From CAZCTO01 sp964501725 (GTDB lineage Bacteria > Bacillota > Clostridia > Saccharofermentanales > Saccharofermentanaceae), in assembly GCA_964501725.1 (NCBI GenBank), contig CAZCTO010000011.1:16791-80790 (forward strand): a stretch of DNA of 64,000 bases. The letters run 5' to 3'. The notes beneath the pieces were generated by a model. The model was not told the origin of the DNA and did no database searches. It worked only from the letters and a program-made list of their open reading frames with translations. Made by a program: the position numbers and the translations under genes. Below, one piece after another: positions 35,808 through 44,652 of the stretch. Within the stretch, counting starts at the first letter, position 1. Each line of letters starts with the position of its first letter.

Positions 35808-37034
35808 ATGAATTACATAAAGCGCGAATTGGAACGAAAGTTCAACGAAATGAATGCCTTTTTTAAAGTCGTTCTGGTGACCGGTGCAAGACAGGTCGGC
35901 AAGACGACGATGCTCAAGCACCTTGCCATGGGGAGTTCCCGGACTTATGTCTCTCTTGATGATACGATGGCAAGAGATTTGGCACAGAGAGACCCGGCTT
36001 TATTTTTTCAATATTATAAACCACCGGTCATAATCGACGAAATACAGTATGCCCCACAATTGTTCGAACGCATTAAGTACATTTGTGACCGGAGTGAAGA
36101 ACCCGGTCAGTTTTGGCTTACCGGATCACAGCAGTACAATATGATGAAAAATATTCGGGAAACACTTGCGGGAAGAGTCGGAATCTTACAACTATTCAGC
36201 CTCTCTCAACGTGAAAAGCAGGGTGTTTTTTTTGAGGATTCGCTCGATTTTTCAATTGATACGCTTCGTTTCAGGCAATCGAAAATTCCTCCGAACGATC
36301 TCTTTGAAGTATATGAACACATTTGGCGCGGGGGTATGCCTCAAGTGCTGAAAGCAACAGAAGAACAACGACAGGAGTATTTCAACTCTTACGTTAATTC
36401 ATACCTGATGCGCGATGTTGCCGAGATCGGCGGCATCACCGACACCGTCAAATTCACACGTTTTCTCAGGGCGTGTGCTGCTCTGTCATCTGAACAGGTC
36501 AATTATGTCACTCTCGCGGAAGCGTCTTCTATTTCCGGTCCGACGGCTAAGGAATGGCTGTTACTTTTGGAAAGTCTTAACATAATCTATCTATTGCAGC
36601 CTTATTCAAACAATGCGCTCAAGCGACTTGCGAAGACGCCAAAACTGTATTTCTGTGATACAGGACTTTGTGCTTTTTTATCCATGTGGCTGACGCGGGA
36701 TACGCTGATGAATGGCGCCGCCAGCGGTCATTACTTTGAAAATTACGTAGTCATTGAACTCTTAAAAAGTTATGCTTATGCAAAATCAAAAGCCCAACTC
36801 AGTTACTTCAGAGACCCCAACGCGAAAGAAATCGATGTCTTTGCAGAGCAAAACGGCTTAATCCACCCGCTCGAAATCAAGAAATCCGCCTCTCCGGATA
36901 AGAGAGAAATTAAAAAATTTGACGTGCTTGAAAAAGCGTCAATTCCCGTCGGTCCCGGCGGTATCATTTGCATGTGTGAAGCACCTGTCCCCATCGATAG
37001 TATGCACAGCTTCATTCCAAGCAATCTGATCTAA
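35808..37034 (+). CDS. AAA-type ATPase with DUF4143 C-terminal domain
   Basis: The ATG at 35808 lies nine bases after GAGGTG, giving 408 residues. The Walker A motif is at 26-34 (GARQVGKTT), and Walker B with D77 and E78 is in PPVIIDEIQYAP. LTGSQQYNMM supplies a sensor-like segment. The C-terminal half, from about 205 on, matches DUF4143, with SSISGPTAKEWLLLLESLNI and YFCDTGLCAFL. The end contains a PD-(D/E)XK-like pattern (KEIDVFAEQNGLIHPLEIKK), so a nuclease-like fold is possible. The biological role of the family is not settled. It stands alone. Confidence 0.9.
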   Translation: MNYIKRELERKFNEMNAFFKVVLVTGARQVGKTTMLKHLAMGSSRTYVSLDDTMARDLAQRDPALFFQYYKPPVIIDEIQYAPQLFERIKYICDRSEEPGQFWLTGSQQYNMMKNIRETLAGRVGILQLFSLSQREKQGVFFEDSLDFSIDTLRFRQSKIPPNDLFEVYEHIWRGGMPQVLKATEEQRQEYFNSYVNSYLMRDVAEIGGITDTVKFTRFLRACAALSSEQVNYVTLAEASSISGPTAKEWLLLLESLNIIYLLQPYSNNALKRLAKTPKLYFCDTGLCAFLSMWLTRDTLMNGAASGHYFENYVVIELLKSYAYAKSKAQLSYFRDPNAKEIDVFAEQNGLIHPLEIKKSASPDKREIKKFDVLEKASIPVGPGGIICMCEAPVPIDSMHSFIPSNLI

Positions 37035-37188
37035 AAGCCTGGCGTCTTCCCGACCTGTCGCGGCCCGGAGAGAAGAAGGAAAAGTTCCGCTAATCTCATA
37101 TGCAATCTTATATCAGCCGATTAATTACGGTTTATCAATATGCCCTTAGCATCGGTGCAGCAATAAGTTCGATATGAATTTATATAAC

Positions 37189-37692
37189 TCAATTTATTGA
37201 GTAAATAACTTTGTTATGGATAAAAAGTTCAAAGTACAGCTTATTAGTATCAAGGTATTCATCATTGAAATACTTTTTGATGTGTTTAAGCATACCTTCA
37301 TTGTTTGAATTGCTGTCAATAACATACTCTATCCATCTAATAATATTAGATACTTTTGTAGACCTACTGGGTAATATCGACTCAACAAAACAGGTCGTAT
37401 GCAGCTTCAAATAGTAAGAGTCTATTTCATATGAATGTTTCCTAAACAGCTTATTAATATACTTTTCAAACATAGGTTCATTCACAAGGTTTAACTCCAA
37501 TGCTTGATGATATATTTCGTAAGTGCCATTAATATCTAAATAGAGTGGTGTTAAACTGCAAGTGCTTATTTCAATATCTTCTGCTTCAATTTCAATCAAA
37601 CTATTTAGCAAATCAATTAGTTTGCAATAGCTGCTATTTCTTATCTCGTGTACGGGCAACTTGTATATGATATCTTCTATTAGCTTCAACAC
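37189..37692 (-). CDS. AT-rich orphan gene, hypothetical
   Basis: The frame has 167 codons from a GTG at 37692 behind GAGGT. The protein is rich in Ile, Asn, Tyr and Leu and appears all-helical, e.g. MLKLIEDIIYKLPVHEIRN and KVSNIIRWIEYVIDSNSNN. Its DNA is visibly more AT-rich than all neighbours, and so are the flanks at 37035-37188 and 37693-37860. It resembles no family I know. It could be a recent import, for example an immunity or defence accessory protein, but nothing in the sequence proves a function. Confidence 0.55.
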   Translation of the reverse strand: MLKLIEDIIYKLPVHEIRNSSYCKLIDLLNSLIEIEAEDIEISTCSLTPLYLDINGTYEIYHQALELNLVNEPMFEKYINKLFRKHSYEIDSYYLKLHTTCFVESILPSRSTKVSNIIRWIEYVIDSNSNNEGMLKHIKKYFNDEYLDTNKLYFELFIHNKVIYSIN

Positions 37693-37894
37693 TTCAACCT
37701 CGTGTTATATAATTTGAATACAATTTGGCTTCTATCCTAATACATATCTATAAAATTTCTACCACATAATTTTAAAGGAGTGAAACATTTAGCGCAACAC
37801 AAGGTGCAACATGATATATCAAAAATGCGTCGCCGAGAGTTTCCAATTAGCGTAGTATAATAACTTCAAAATCCGGTCGCCTATGGAGGCATAT

Positions 37895-39070
37895 ATGACA
37901 AAAAAATCGACATCCGCGTTCACACCGACAAGCATCCTAATCATCGCCTTTTTCGTTTTCCTGATTTGGGAGATGTTCCGGACATTTGGAGCGACTCGCG
38001 AGACGGGTTGGCAGGAATCGCTGCGGATCGGGACGCTCCTATTTGTTGGTGTATTGTTTTTGTCCCCTTGGAAAATTGCGTTTTTTTCGTTGCCTATTAT
38101 GTTACACGAGACGGGAACCGTGCTCGGCGGACTGGTGACGGGTTATTCGTTATCGGGATTCCAAATCGGCCGTTACAGACTGGCCAGGATCAAGAATCGT
38201 TTTAGACTGGAAAAATACCCCGAATCTTATGTTTTTGCCTCTTGTAACATGTGTCCGCCCGACACAGAGCCCGAGAAATGTCCGTATCGACTTCATTTGC
38301 TGGGTGGCGTCATCTTGTTGATCACCTTCACTTTGGTCGAATTTTTCCTGTATTACCTTTTTAACCGGCATGCGCTGGCATTTATATTCTGTTTTTGGCC
38401 GGCAGTTGCATCCGCGCTGTTTGCATTACCGCAGCTTCTTCCGTCCAACAATTACGGTCTGGCAACGTCTACCTATCGGGCATTTATTTCGCTTCCGAAA
38501 AACCCTTCCTTTCGAAGTGCAAACTATTATGTGAATAAGTGTATAAGCCTGCTGTGTGAGAGCGACAGCATCGCCGATATCCCAACCGATCTGATGGACT
38601 TGGTCATCGGGCATGATTACAGCGTGCTCGGAGACCTGAGTGTCGCCTTATTATATGATTCAAAAGCACGTTTTCATTGTTACCGGAATGAGTTCGAAGC
38701 GGAGAGGCTCTGTTACGAAACAGTGTATAACTCTCCGGATGTCCCCGCTTTTTACAGAACGATTATGGGAACTAATTTGCTTTTTGATGAATTGACCGGC
38801 GCGCGCCGGAGTGAAGTAATCGAGAAATACTACGACAAGGCTGCACAGGATTTTTTTAAAAAACATTCAAAGAGCCCCTCGACCCGGCGCTCCATGTACG
38901 CGTACCATCTTCTCTACAGAAACGATCCGGTCGCGGCGCAGAAGGAATACGAGGAGTTCTTGAAAATAATCGCAATATACCCGCGCAAAATCGATATCGA
39001 AAACGAATGGTCTGCGATTCGGAAAATTGAGGAATGCCGCGATCGTATCGCTGCCTCAACGCTTGCCTGA
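37895..39070 (+). CDS. M50-like membrane protein with degenerate zinc motif
   Basis: The ATG at 37895 follows GGAGG, giving 391 residues. Membrane helices lie near 12-27, 45-66, 130-150 and 160-178. The segment IMLHETGTVLGGLVTGYSLS at about 68-87 aligns with the HExxH...GxxTGY core of M50 (site-2) proteases, but H71-E72-T-G-T75 lacks the second His. Several Cys follow in the loop ASCNMCPPDTEPEKC. The C-terminal half is soluble and helical, with TPR-like content, as in related Clostridia proteins. Proteolytic activity is doubtful; a regulatory or binding role is more likely. Confidence 0.7.
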   Translation: MTKKSTSAFTPTSILIIAFFVFLIWEMFRTFGATRETGWQESLRIGTLLFVGVLFLSPWKIAFFSLPIMLHETGTVLGGLVTGYSLSGFQIGRYRLARIKNRFRLEKYPESYVFASCNMCPPDTEPEKCPYRLHLLGGVILLITFTLVEFFLYYLFNRHALAFIFCFWPAVASALFALPQLLPSNNYGLATSTYRAFISLPKNPSFRSANYYVNKCISLLCESDSIADIPTDLMDLVIGHDYSVLGDLSVALLYDSKARFHCYRNEFEAERLCYETVYNSPDVPAFYRTIMGTNLLFDELTGARRSEVIEKYYDKAAQDFFKKHSKSPSTRRSMYAYHLLYRNDPVAAQKEYEEFLKIIAIYPRKIDIENEWSAIRKIEECRDRIAASTLA

Positions 39071-39087
39071 TAAGATCGCAGATCCTT

Positions 39088-39813
39088 CTATCCGACACAC
39101 ATGTAAATGTCCATGTATTCGACGCCATCCCTGCGGTAGATTTTCTCATAGCACTCGATCGCGTCTTTGGGTGCTTTATCTGCCGGAACATTCATTTCAA
39201 TATAGCGAAGAAGGGTTTGATAGGCCTTGGGGATTAATGCCCACGGCGCCGACATGGGTTCGCGTATAGAGACAATCGCATATCGGAGTGCCGGCTGAGA
39301 TAGGACTTCCAGGCCATGCAATGCCGGGTCGGCCGGAGCGGATGCGGTACTGCCTTCGTCCGCAGACTTTTCGGGCAAAATGCATGCGGCGCAATAGCCG
39401 TGCATATGGAATACGTTGATCTGTTCCTGAGAAACAAACGGGAAATCCCAGCCGATCACGTCCGGTTCCGCGATCCCGGCACGCTCTGCCCAATCCCGGA
39501 TATGCCGCTGCGCGTCGTCCTCCGGCTCGTTGCTGATCACTACGTAACGAACATACTTAAATGCCGGGACCTTCTCCACGCGAAAATTCTCATAAGCATC
39601 GTTTCCGGTATTCATGTTTTGATTAAAAAGCTCGTCGAGCGAGCAGTTAAAGAGGCGGGATAGTGCGATCGCCTTATCCATCTCGGGAAAAGCGCCGGAC
39701 ATCTCCCATTTCGACACGGTTTGACGGGACACACCCAAATGTTCCGCGAGTTCCTCCTGCGTCATCCCCCGCCGCATTTTCCGAAGAAACTGAAGATTCT
39801 CTCCAAAGCTCAT
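39088..39813 (-). CDS. XRE-family regulator with GyrI-like effector domain
   Basis: The start is the ATG at 39813 behind GGGGAGG, giving 241 residues. Residues 1-65 are an HTH_3 domain (MTQEELAEHLGVSRQTVSKW is the core). From about 80 to 240 follows an AraC-effector/GyrI-like ligand-binding domain beginning FRVEKVPAFKYVRYV and ending YRRDGVEYMDIYMCVG. This combination usually senses small hydrophobic molecules. Its start overlaps the stop of the acetyltransferase gene by 4 bases, so both are in one operon. The ligand is unknown. Confidence 0.88.
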   Translation of the reverse strand: MSFGENLQFLRKMRRGMTQEELAEHLGVSRQTVSKWEMSGAFPEMDKAIALSRLFNCSLDELFNQNMNTGNDAYENFRVEKVPAFKYVRYVVISNEPEDDAQRHIRDWAERAGIAEPDVIGWDFPFVSQEQINVFHMHGYCAACILPEKSADEGSTASAPADPALHGLEVLSQPALRYAIVSIREPMSAPWALIPKAYQTLLRYIEMNVPADKAPKDAIECYEKIYRRDGVEYMDIYMCVG

Positions 39814-40331
39814 TTTGATACCTCCCCTTTCAATCCATAACTCATGTCCTTTTCCATTATATAACTTTCCTCGTACCGATCCTTGGGATTGTCGATTCTT
39901 ACCACCTGGAATCCGCATTTATTAATGTAAAAGTTGTGATTCCTTTTTGAAAAACCGGGCGTCTCCGTGCTCCACTTGACTGTCTCCGGAAAACGTTCTT
40001 CAACAAACCGCCAAATCCAAGTTCCATACCCCTGATCTTGATATACCGGATCCACAAACATATTTCCCAGAAAATTTTGTCGGTTCCGGTTGATAAAAAC
40101 ATTCACGCCACCGATGATTGTTCCGTCTTTTAAAACCTTGAACGCACCGGTTTTGTTCCCGAGATACCACTTGCGGATGAACTCACCGTTGTCATAACCG
40201 GGCGGGCCGCCGCTTTCCTCGCCCAAGTGTCTTCTTGCGTCCTCATCAAAAGCACGCTTCATGATACTCGTCATTGCCGGCACATCCGCGGAGGTAATCT
40301 TTTCAAACTGAAGTGGGTTTTTTGCATTCAT
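39810..40331 (-). CDS. GNAT-family N-acetyltransferase
   Basis: The protein has 173 residues. The acetyl-CoA site is the segment LGNMFVDPVYQDQGYGTWIW (the Q/RxxGxG/A motif with QDQGYG). N-terminal (ITSADVPAMTSIMKRAF) and C-terminal parts follow the GNAT fold. The substrate is not evident; the neighbouring GyrI-type regulator would suit a small-molecule resistance role. It is the first gene of a two-gene operon. Confidence 0.88.
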   Translation of the reverse strand: MNAKNPLQFEKITSADVPAMTSIMKRAFDEDARRHLGEESGGPPGYDNGEFIRKWYLGNKTGAFKVLKDGTIIGGVNVFINRNRQNFLGNMFVDPVYQDQGYGTWIWRFVEERFPETVKWSTETPGFSKRNHNFYINKCGFQVVRIDNPKDRYEESYIMEKDMSYGLKGEVSK

Positions 40332-40552
40332 ACTCAGTCAATCCTGCCTTTCCGAAACCTTACTTGGCTTACGGAATTATTATCGCTCCGGGAGAATTCG
40401 GCGAACACCAACCCCCGGCTTCTCTTTTCCGAAAAGCCGCAACCTTGGGTTGCGCAGCGACTTGGATGAAGTCTCCTCTTCACAATATGATTGCTTGATT
40501 TCTTAAGCTCTGTTGATGTTATAATGAGAAAAAAGTCCGCCGAGGTATACGC

Positions 40553-42166
40553 ATGGACATGACTGAGCTGTTTTTTGACAAGTCTCCTTCTCCAAAGCTG
40601 ATCTATACCTTCGAGCCCGGAAGCGACATCGAGAATGCCGAGTATCGTTGCGAGCGAATGAATCCGGCAGCAGAGCAATGGATTTGTGACAATGCGTGCG
40701 GTAAGAATAAGGCGTTCGATGTCGAAGCAGTTTTTGAGACGTGGGGCGTTCTTGCGGATTATCGTAAGATTTTGGCTACGGCGCGCAGGGAAGGCAGTTG
40801 CTTTTCCGCACTGTTTGCGCACGCGCATGACCACTACGTTATATTGGATGCTTTTTCCATGGCTGACCGGTATATCGGTTTGCTGATTCGAAGAAGCGAG
40901 GCTGTGAAGCGGGCTTTTCCGCTGGAGATTTTTCTCTCGATCTCGCTGGATATGCTTTGCATTGTGGATGAGAACGGAAAGTTTGTGCGCGTGAATGCCG
41001 AATTTTCAAGACTTTTGGGATACGAAATCGCAGATGTCGAGGGCATGAAAATCATTGATTTTGTCCATCCGGAGGATATGCCCGCAACACTGGACGCCGT
41101 ACGCCGGCTGAATGAGGGGGAACCGGTTCCGAATTTTATCAACCGGTACCGGGCGAAGTCGGGAGAGTACCGGTTCTTACAGTGGAAATCCATGCCCTTC
41201 CCTCCCTACATCATCGCGTCGGCCCGTGACATCACCGAAGCCTTTTCACTGTCGCTGAGCCTGGAGAAGGAATTTACAAGCGATGCGTTAACCGGCGCCG
41301 CCAACCGGAAGTTTTTCGAGCATGAGGCAAAGAGACTGGTCGATCAATTCTCAAAAAACGCCGTTGCTTCGTCACTCGTGATGATCGATCTTGATCACTT
41401 TAAGCGCGTGAACGATACATACGGACACCCGGTCGGAGATACCGTTCTTATCTCGTTGGTCAACATTCTCATCGCAAACTGCCGAAGCACAGACACGGTC
41501 TCCCGTGTCGGCGGTGAAGAATTTGCCGTTCTGTTACCGGGCGCAGGAATCGGCAGCGCTTTCACCGTCGCAGAGAAAATGCGGGAGGCCGTCGAAGCTT
41601 TTAATTTCGAAACAGTCGGGCACGTTACCGCAAGTTTTGGCACCTCGGAGCTTTTTGTGGGGGATGATTTGCAACGTTGGTACACCCGTGCCGACACGGC
41701 GCTATACCTCGCAAAGAATAACGGCCGCAACTGCACCGTCACGTCCGATATGCTTTATCACTCGGATGAGCGAATTGAAGTTATGCCATGGGATGACGCT
41801 TTTCTCTCCGGAAACCCGTCGATCGACCGGGAGCACAGAGGCCTTTTACTGTCCGGCAAAAAACTGTTGAAGGCCTATTACGACGGGGATATCAAAGAAG
41901 AAGAACGCCGGCTCGAGGAGCTGTTCCGGCTTCTTTCCGATCACTTCACGCACGAAGAGCAGCTCTTGCAAAATGACGGTTATATGGACTTGCAAGCGCA
42001 TCGCGAAATCCATAAGTCCCTTCTGGCGAGCGTTACATTTTGGAAAACGCTCCAAAGCAAGGAGCGCATCCGCATCGACTCCTTCTACGGCTTTCTGATC
42101 AACAAGGTCATCCGCGATCACTTGGTTCAGGAGGACGCGAAGTTTTTTTCGCTGTTCCTGAAATAG
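40553..42166 (+). CDS. PAS-GGDEF diguanylate cyclase with C-terminal hemerythrin domain
   Basis: The 537-residue soluble protein begins with a PAS-like module (about 1-115), followed by a PAS domain (about 125-230), a GGDEF domain (about 240-400) and a bacteriohemerythrin domain (about 410-537). The active site is GGEEF at 320-324, with the inhibitory I-site RSTD at 311-314, five residues before it. The di-iron ligands are H428, H464, E468, H483, H487, H523 and D528, with spacings that match canonical hemerythrin. It should make c-di-GMP under control of oxygen or redox at the iron site. The ATG follows GAGGT at eight bases. It is a single gene. Confidence 0.92.
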   Translation: MDMTELFFDKSPSPKLIYTFEPGSDIENAEYRCERMNPAAEQWICDNACGKNKAFDVEAVFETWGVLADYRKILATARREGSCFSALFAHAHDHYVILDAFSMADRYIGLLIRRSEAVKRAFPLEIFLSISLDMLCIVDENGKFVRVNAEFSRLLGYEIADVEGMKIIDFVHPEDMPATLDAVRRLNEGEPVPNFINRYRAKSGEYRFLQWKSMPFPPYIIASARDITEAFSLSLSLEKEFTSDALTGAANRKFFEHEAKRLVDQFSKNAVASSLVMIDLDHFKRVNDTYGHPVGDTVLISLVNILIANCRSTDTVSRVGGEEFAVLLPGAGIGSAFTVAEKMREAVEAFNFETVGHVTASFGTSELFVGDDLQRWYTRADTALYLAKNNGRNCTVTSDMLYHSDERIEVMPWDDAFLSGNPSIDREHRGLLLSGKKLLKAYYDGDIKEEERRLEELFRLLSDHFTHEEQLLQNDGYMDLQAHREIHKSLLASVTFWKTLQSKERIRIDSFYGFLINKVIRDHLVQEDAKFFSLFLK

Positions 42167-42235
42167 TAAGAAGTTCATTATCGGTCAGCCGCATTGGATG
42201 CAATGGCTTATTTTATAGATATTGGGGGAACCATT

Positions 42236-43519
42236 ATGAAAAAGAAAACCGGATTTTGTGCGAGCCGTCTGCTACTCATTCTGATTATGGCCGGGCTTAT
42301 GATTCCCGTCCTCTCCGGCTGCCGGAGTGACAAAAAAGATGGTAAGAAATCCGCGGGGGTCGAGGTCAATATCCCCGACTATTGTACGTTTGTTTTCAAG
42401 GGACGAAATGCCGAGGGAAAAGCGACGTGTGATTTCCGGAGTGACGACCTTCTCGAAGCGCTTCTCGATCATCCCGATCGCGGGGAGTTTTTCGAGGATA
42501 ACGAGGACGATCTGGAAGAACTCATCGAATCCGTCGAAGTCAGTCTAACCCAAAAATCCGATTTATCGAACGGAGACACGATACCGATGGAGGTCGAATA
42601 TGACGAGGACCTCGCCGCGGAACTGAAGATTGATTTTCTGAATCCGGGCGCTGTGGTTACAGGCCTCGAAGAACCCGAAGTTTTTGATCCTTTCGAGGAA
42701 GTAGAGGTCACCTTTACCGGAGTATCTCCGTACATCAAAGTAAAAACAAATCACAGCATGAACACACCGATTGGTTATTACCATCTGGAGACCGATAAGA
42801 AGTACTACACTGAAGGGGAAACGGTCATCCTTACCGCGGATTGCGACCCGGAGCAATTGTTGGAAAACAGATTCGTCAAAGTTGAACGCACTCAAAATGA
42901 ATACATCGCGCATGTCGATTATACGTATTTGTCCGATGTATCCCTGTTTAAAAACTCGCCCGAATTGTTCGATCCGATCCACGAGCAAATGCGCGACGAG
43001 TTGACGAATACGCTGACAACATATGAAATAATTCTTTACGATGAATTTGATTTAGATGATGAATTCGGTGTTCAGCTGTTCGGAACCAGCGCCGATGTTG
43101 GCGGACCGGTTACCGTAGATTCCGCGTATCTTCTCACGATTAATCCCGAAAACTATCGCGACTTTTGTTGCGCCACCCAGCTTGTCATGATCTACAAAGT
43201 TCCGATCTCATTTCCCAAGTGCCCTGAGGCCGGACTCCGATACTTCTACTTTACCGCTACACTTGATAATCTATTTTTTGATGAGTCCGGATCGGTCACG
43301 GGAGATTTTGAAACGTTGAAGACATCATGGTATAACGGCAAATTCGAGGGAGAAGCCTATGAAAAACTCATTGTCGGCAAGCAGGACAAGTATCAGTTTG
43401 TCGAGGTGCCGATCGAGAATATCCCGGAATTTCCATATGAAGTTGTGATCGGTTCTAAGGACACCGGAGAGACGACGACGGGAGAAACCACCGCGGCCGA
43501 AACGACGGCAAATTCGTAA
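42236..43519 (+). CDS. Lipoprotein of unknown function
   Basis: The ATG at 42236 lies after GGGGGAACC, giving 427 residues. The signal peptide ends at lipobox LSGC (VLSGCRSD). The mature protein is acidic and beta-rich, with modules such as VNIPDYCTFVFKGRNAEGKA and VEVTFTGVSPYIKVKTNHSM. It ends in a Thr/Glu-rich tail (TGETTTGETTAAETT). No enzyme motif was found. Clostridia have many such bacterial Ig-like lipoproteins. It is followed 65 bases later by the membrane-protein pair. Confidence 0.75.
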   Translation: MKKKTGFCASRLLLILIMAGLMIPVLSGCRSDKKDGKKSAGVEVNIPDYCTFVFKGRNAEGKATCDFRSDDLLEALLDHPDRGEFFEDNEDDLEELIESVEVSLTQKSDLSNGDTIPMEVEYDEDLAAELKIDFLNPGAVVTGLEEPEVFDPFEEVEVTFTGVSPYIKVKTNHSMNTPIGYYHLETDKKYYTEGETVILTADCDPEQLLENRFVKVERTQNEYIAHVDYTYLSDVSLFKNSPELFDPIHEQMRDELTNTLTTYEIILYDEFDLDDEFGVQLFGTSADVGGPVTVDSAYLLTINPENYRDFCCATQLVMIYKVPISFPKCPEAGLRYFYFTATLDNLFFDESGSVTGDFETLKTSWYNGKFEGEAYEKLIVGKQDKYQFVEVPIENIPEFPYEVVIGSKDTGETTTGETTAAETTANS

Positions 43520-43584
43520 CACGTCCCGGGGAACGCTTCACGGCAAGCACGATTAGGACCGGCTCTTCCCGGAGGTAATTGCTC

Positions 43585-44340
43585 ATGTCAAATGATGTCG
43601 ACACTGTGAACGACTCGATTCGGCCGGACGCCAATAAAACTCCTCCGCACACGAACGTAAGAGGTGTCCGCTACCTCATGCCGGTTGCCTACCCGATTTT
43701 CGCATCCATTGCACTTCCCTTATCGACAGGTTTGCTCGTTCCGTTCGGAGCTCTCTTGCAAATGCCTTACTTAATTCTTTTCGTGTTCTTAATTGCACTT
43801 GCGATCGGTAATTTCGCTCTTTCATTTCAGACGTGCGGGAAGAAGGCGGATACTCTTTACTTCGTTCGAACGATGCTGATTGTCCGTTTCGGAATGATCC
43901 CGTTTATCCTTTGGTTTGCGCTTCAAATTCTTGCATTGGTTAATTCCGCTAAGTGGGGCGATTTGAAGCTTTTCGGGTCCTGCTTCATATGTTGGATCGT
44001 AATTTCATTGTTCTTTTTACTTCCGGGCGCTTTCTACGGCATTCGGGTCATTCGCCTCCTTCTGCGCGAAAAGAAAATCTCACGTGATGCCGCAATTTTT
44101 CACGTGGTTGCCCAATTCATCCCTTTGTTGGGTTTTTTGGATATCGCGTTTCTCTCTGCCGTTACAATGAAAAAAGTCCGCATAACCAGCCTTGTGCTCA
44201 TGATGATTATTGTGGCGCTTCTCTGTCTGATTTTGTACTTGATTTTAGTTAACCGGTTCGCGATCAATTTCGCGCGCGCATGGCAAGATATCGACCTGTT
44301 TGTACGTCACAGGTATCCGATCCCCGCCCTTTTTTACTGA
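43585..44340 (+). CDS. Multi-pass membrane protein, tandem paralog A
   Basis: The ATG at 43585 follows GGAGG, giving 251 residues and about six hydrophobic segments. Diagnostic shared blocks with the next gene are YFVRTMLIVRFGMIPF, LLPGAFYGIRVIRLLLREKK and the IFHVVAQFIPLLGFLDIAFLS segment. The family is unknown to me; it resembles DUF6652-like Clostridia proteins only loosely. The block GAFYGIRVIRL, with basic residues at the membrane surface, is the best conserved part and may be functional. It lies downstream of a lipoprotein. Confidence 0.7.
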   Translation: MSNDVDTVNDSIRPDANKTPPHTNVRGVRYLMPVAYPIFASIALPLSTGLLVPFGALLQMPYLILFVFLIALAIGNFALSFQTCGKKADTLYFVRTMLIVRFGMIPFILWFALQILALVNSAKWGDLKLFGSCFICWIVISLFFLLPGAFYGIRVIRLLLREKKISRDAAIFHVVAQFIPLLGFLDIAFLSAVTMKKVRITSLVLMMIIVALLCLILYLILVNRFAINFARAWQDIDLFVRHRYPIPALFY

Positions 44341-44652
44341 TTTTTCATTAGGCTAGTTCACGCGATCGTTTTCGCGTGATGCTTCCGGTACTCATCCATG
44401 TTGAACTCTTCCATCTTTGTCTTGAGGAATACCCCCGCGGCATCGCCGTGAAAAATCTCCGCCAAAACCCCGGAAGTCATCAAAACGCCGCTGCGGCCGC
44501 GGCAATGTATGCAAATAGAAATCTGCCACACACTGCACGAACCGGCCGGAAGAACTCGTTTGCGAATTTAAAGCGATAAAACGATCTATTTGCTCTTTTG
44601 TCCGTCGTAATTCTATAATAATTGCATCAACTCACAGGAAGGAATATCCCGT
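44341..44652. other. Gene-free stretch between the paralogs
   Basis: The only structure seen in these 312 bases is a perfect 8-bp hairpin, TCACGCGA (44358-44365) with TCGCGTGA (44372-44379) and a 6-base loop. It has no T-tract. A 67-codon frame at 44376-44579 lacks a ribosome binding site and is rejected. I see no promoter of note. Confidence 0.5.

Noticed and set aside
44376..44579. Plus-strand 67-codon frame between the two paralogs
   Set aside because: No ribosome binding site and an Ala-run composition typical of chance frames.
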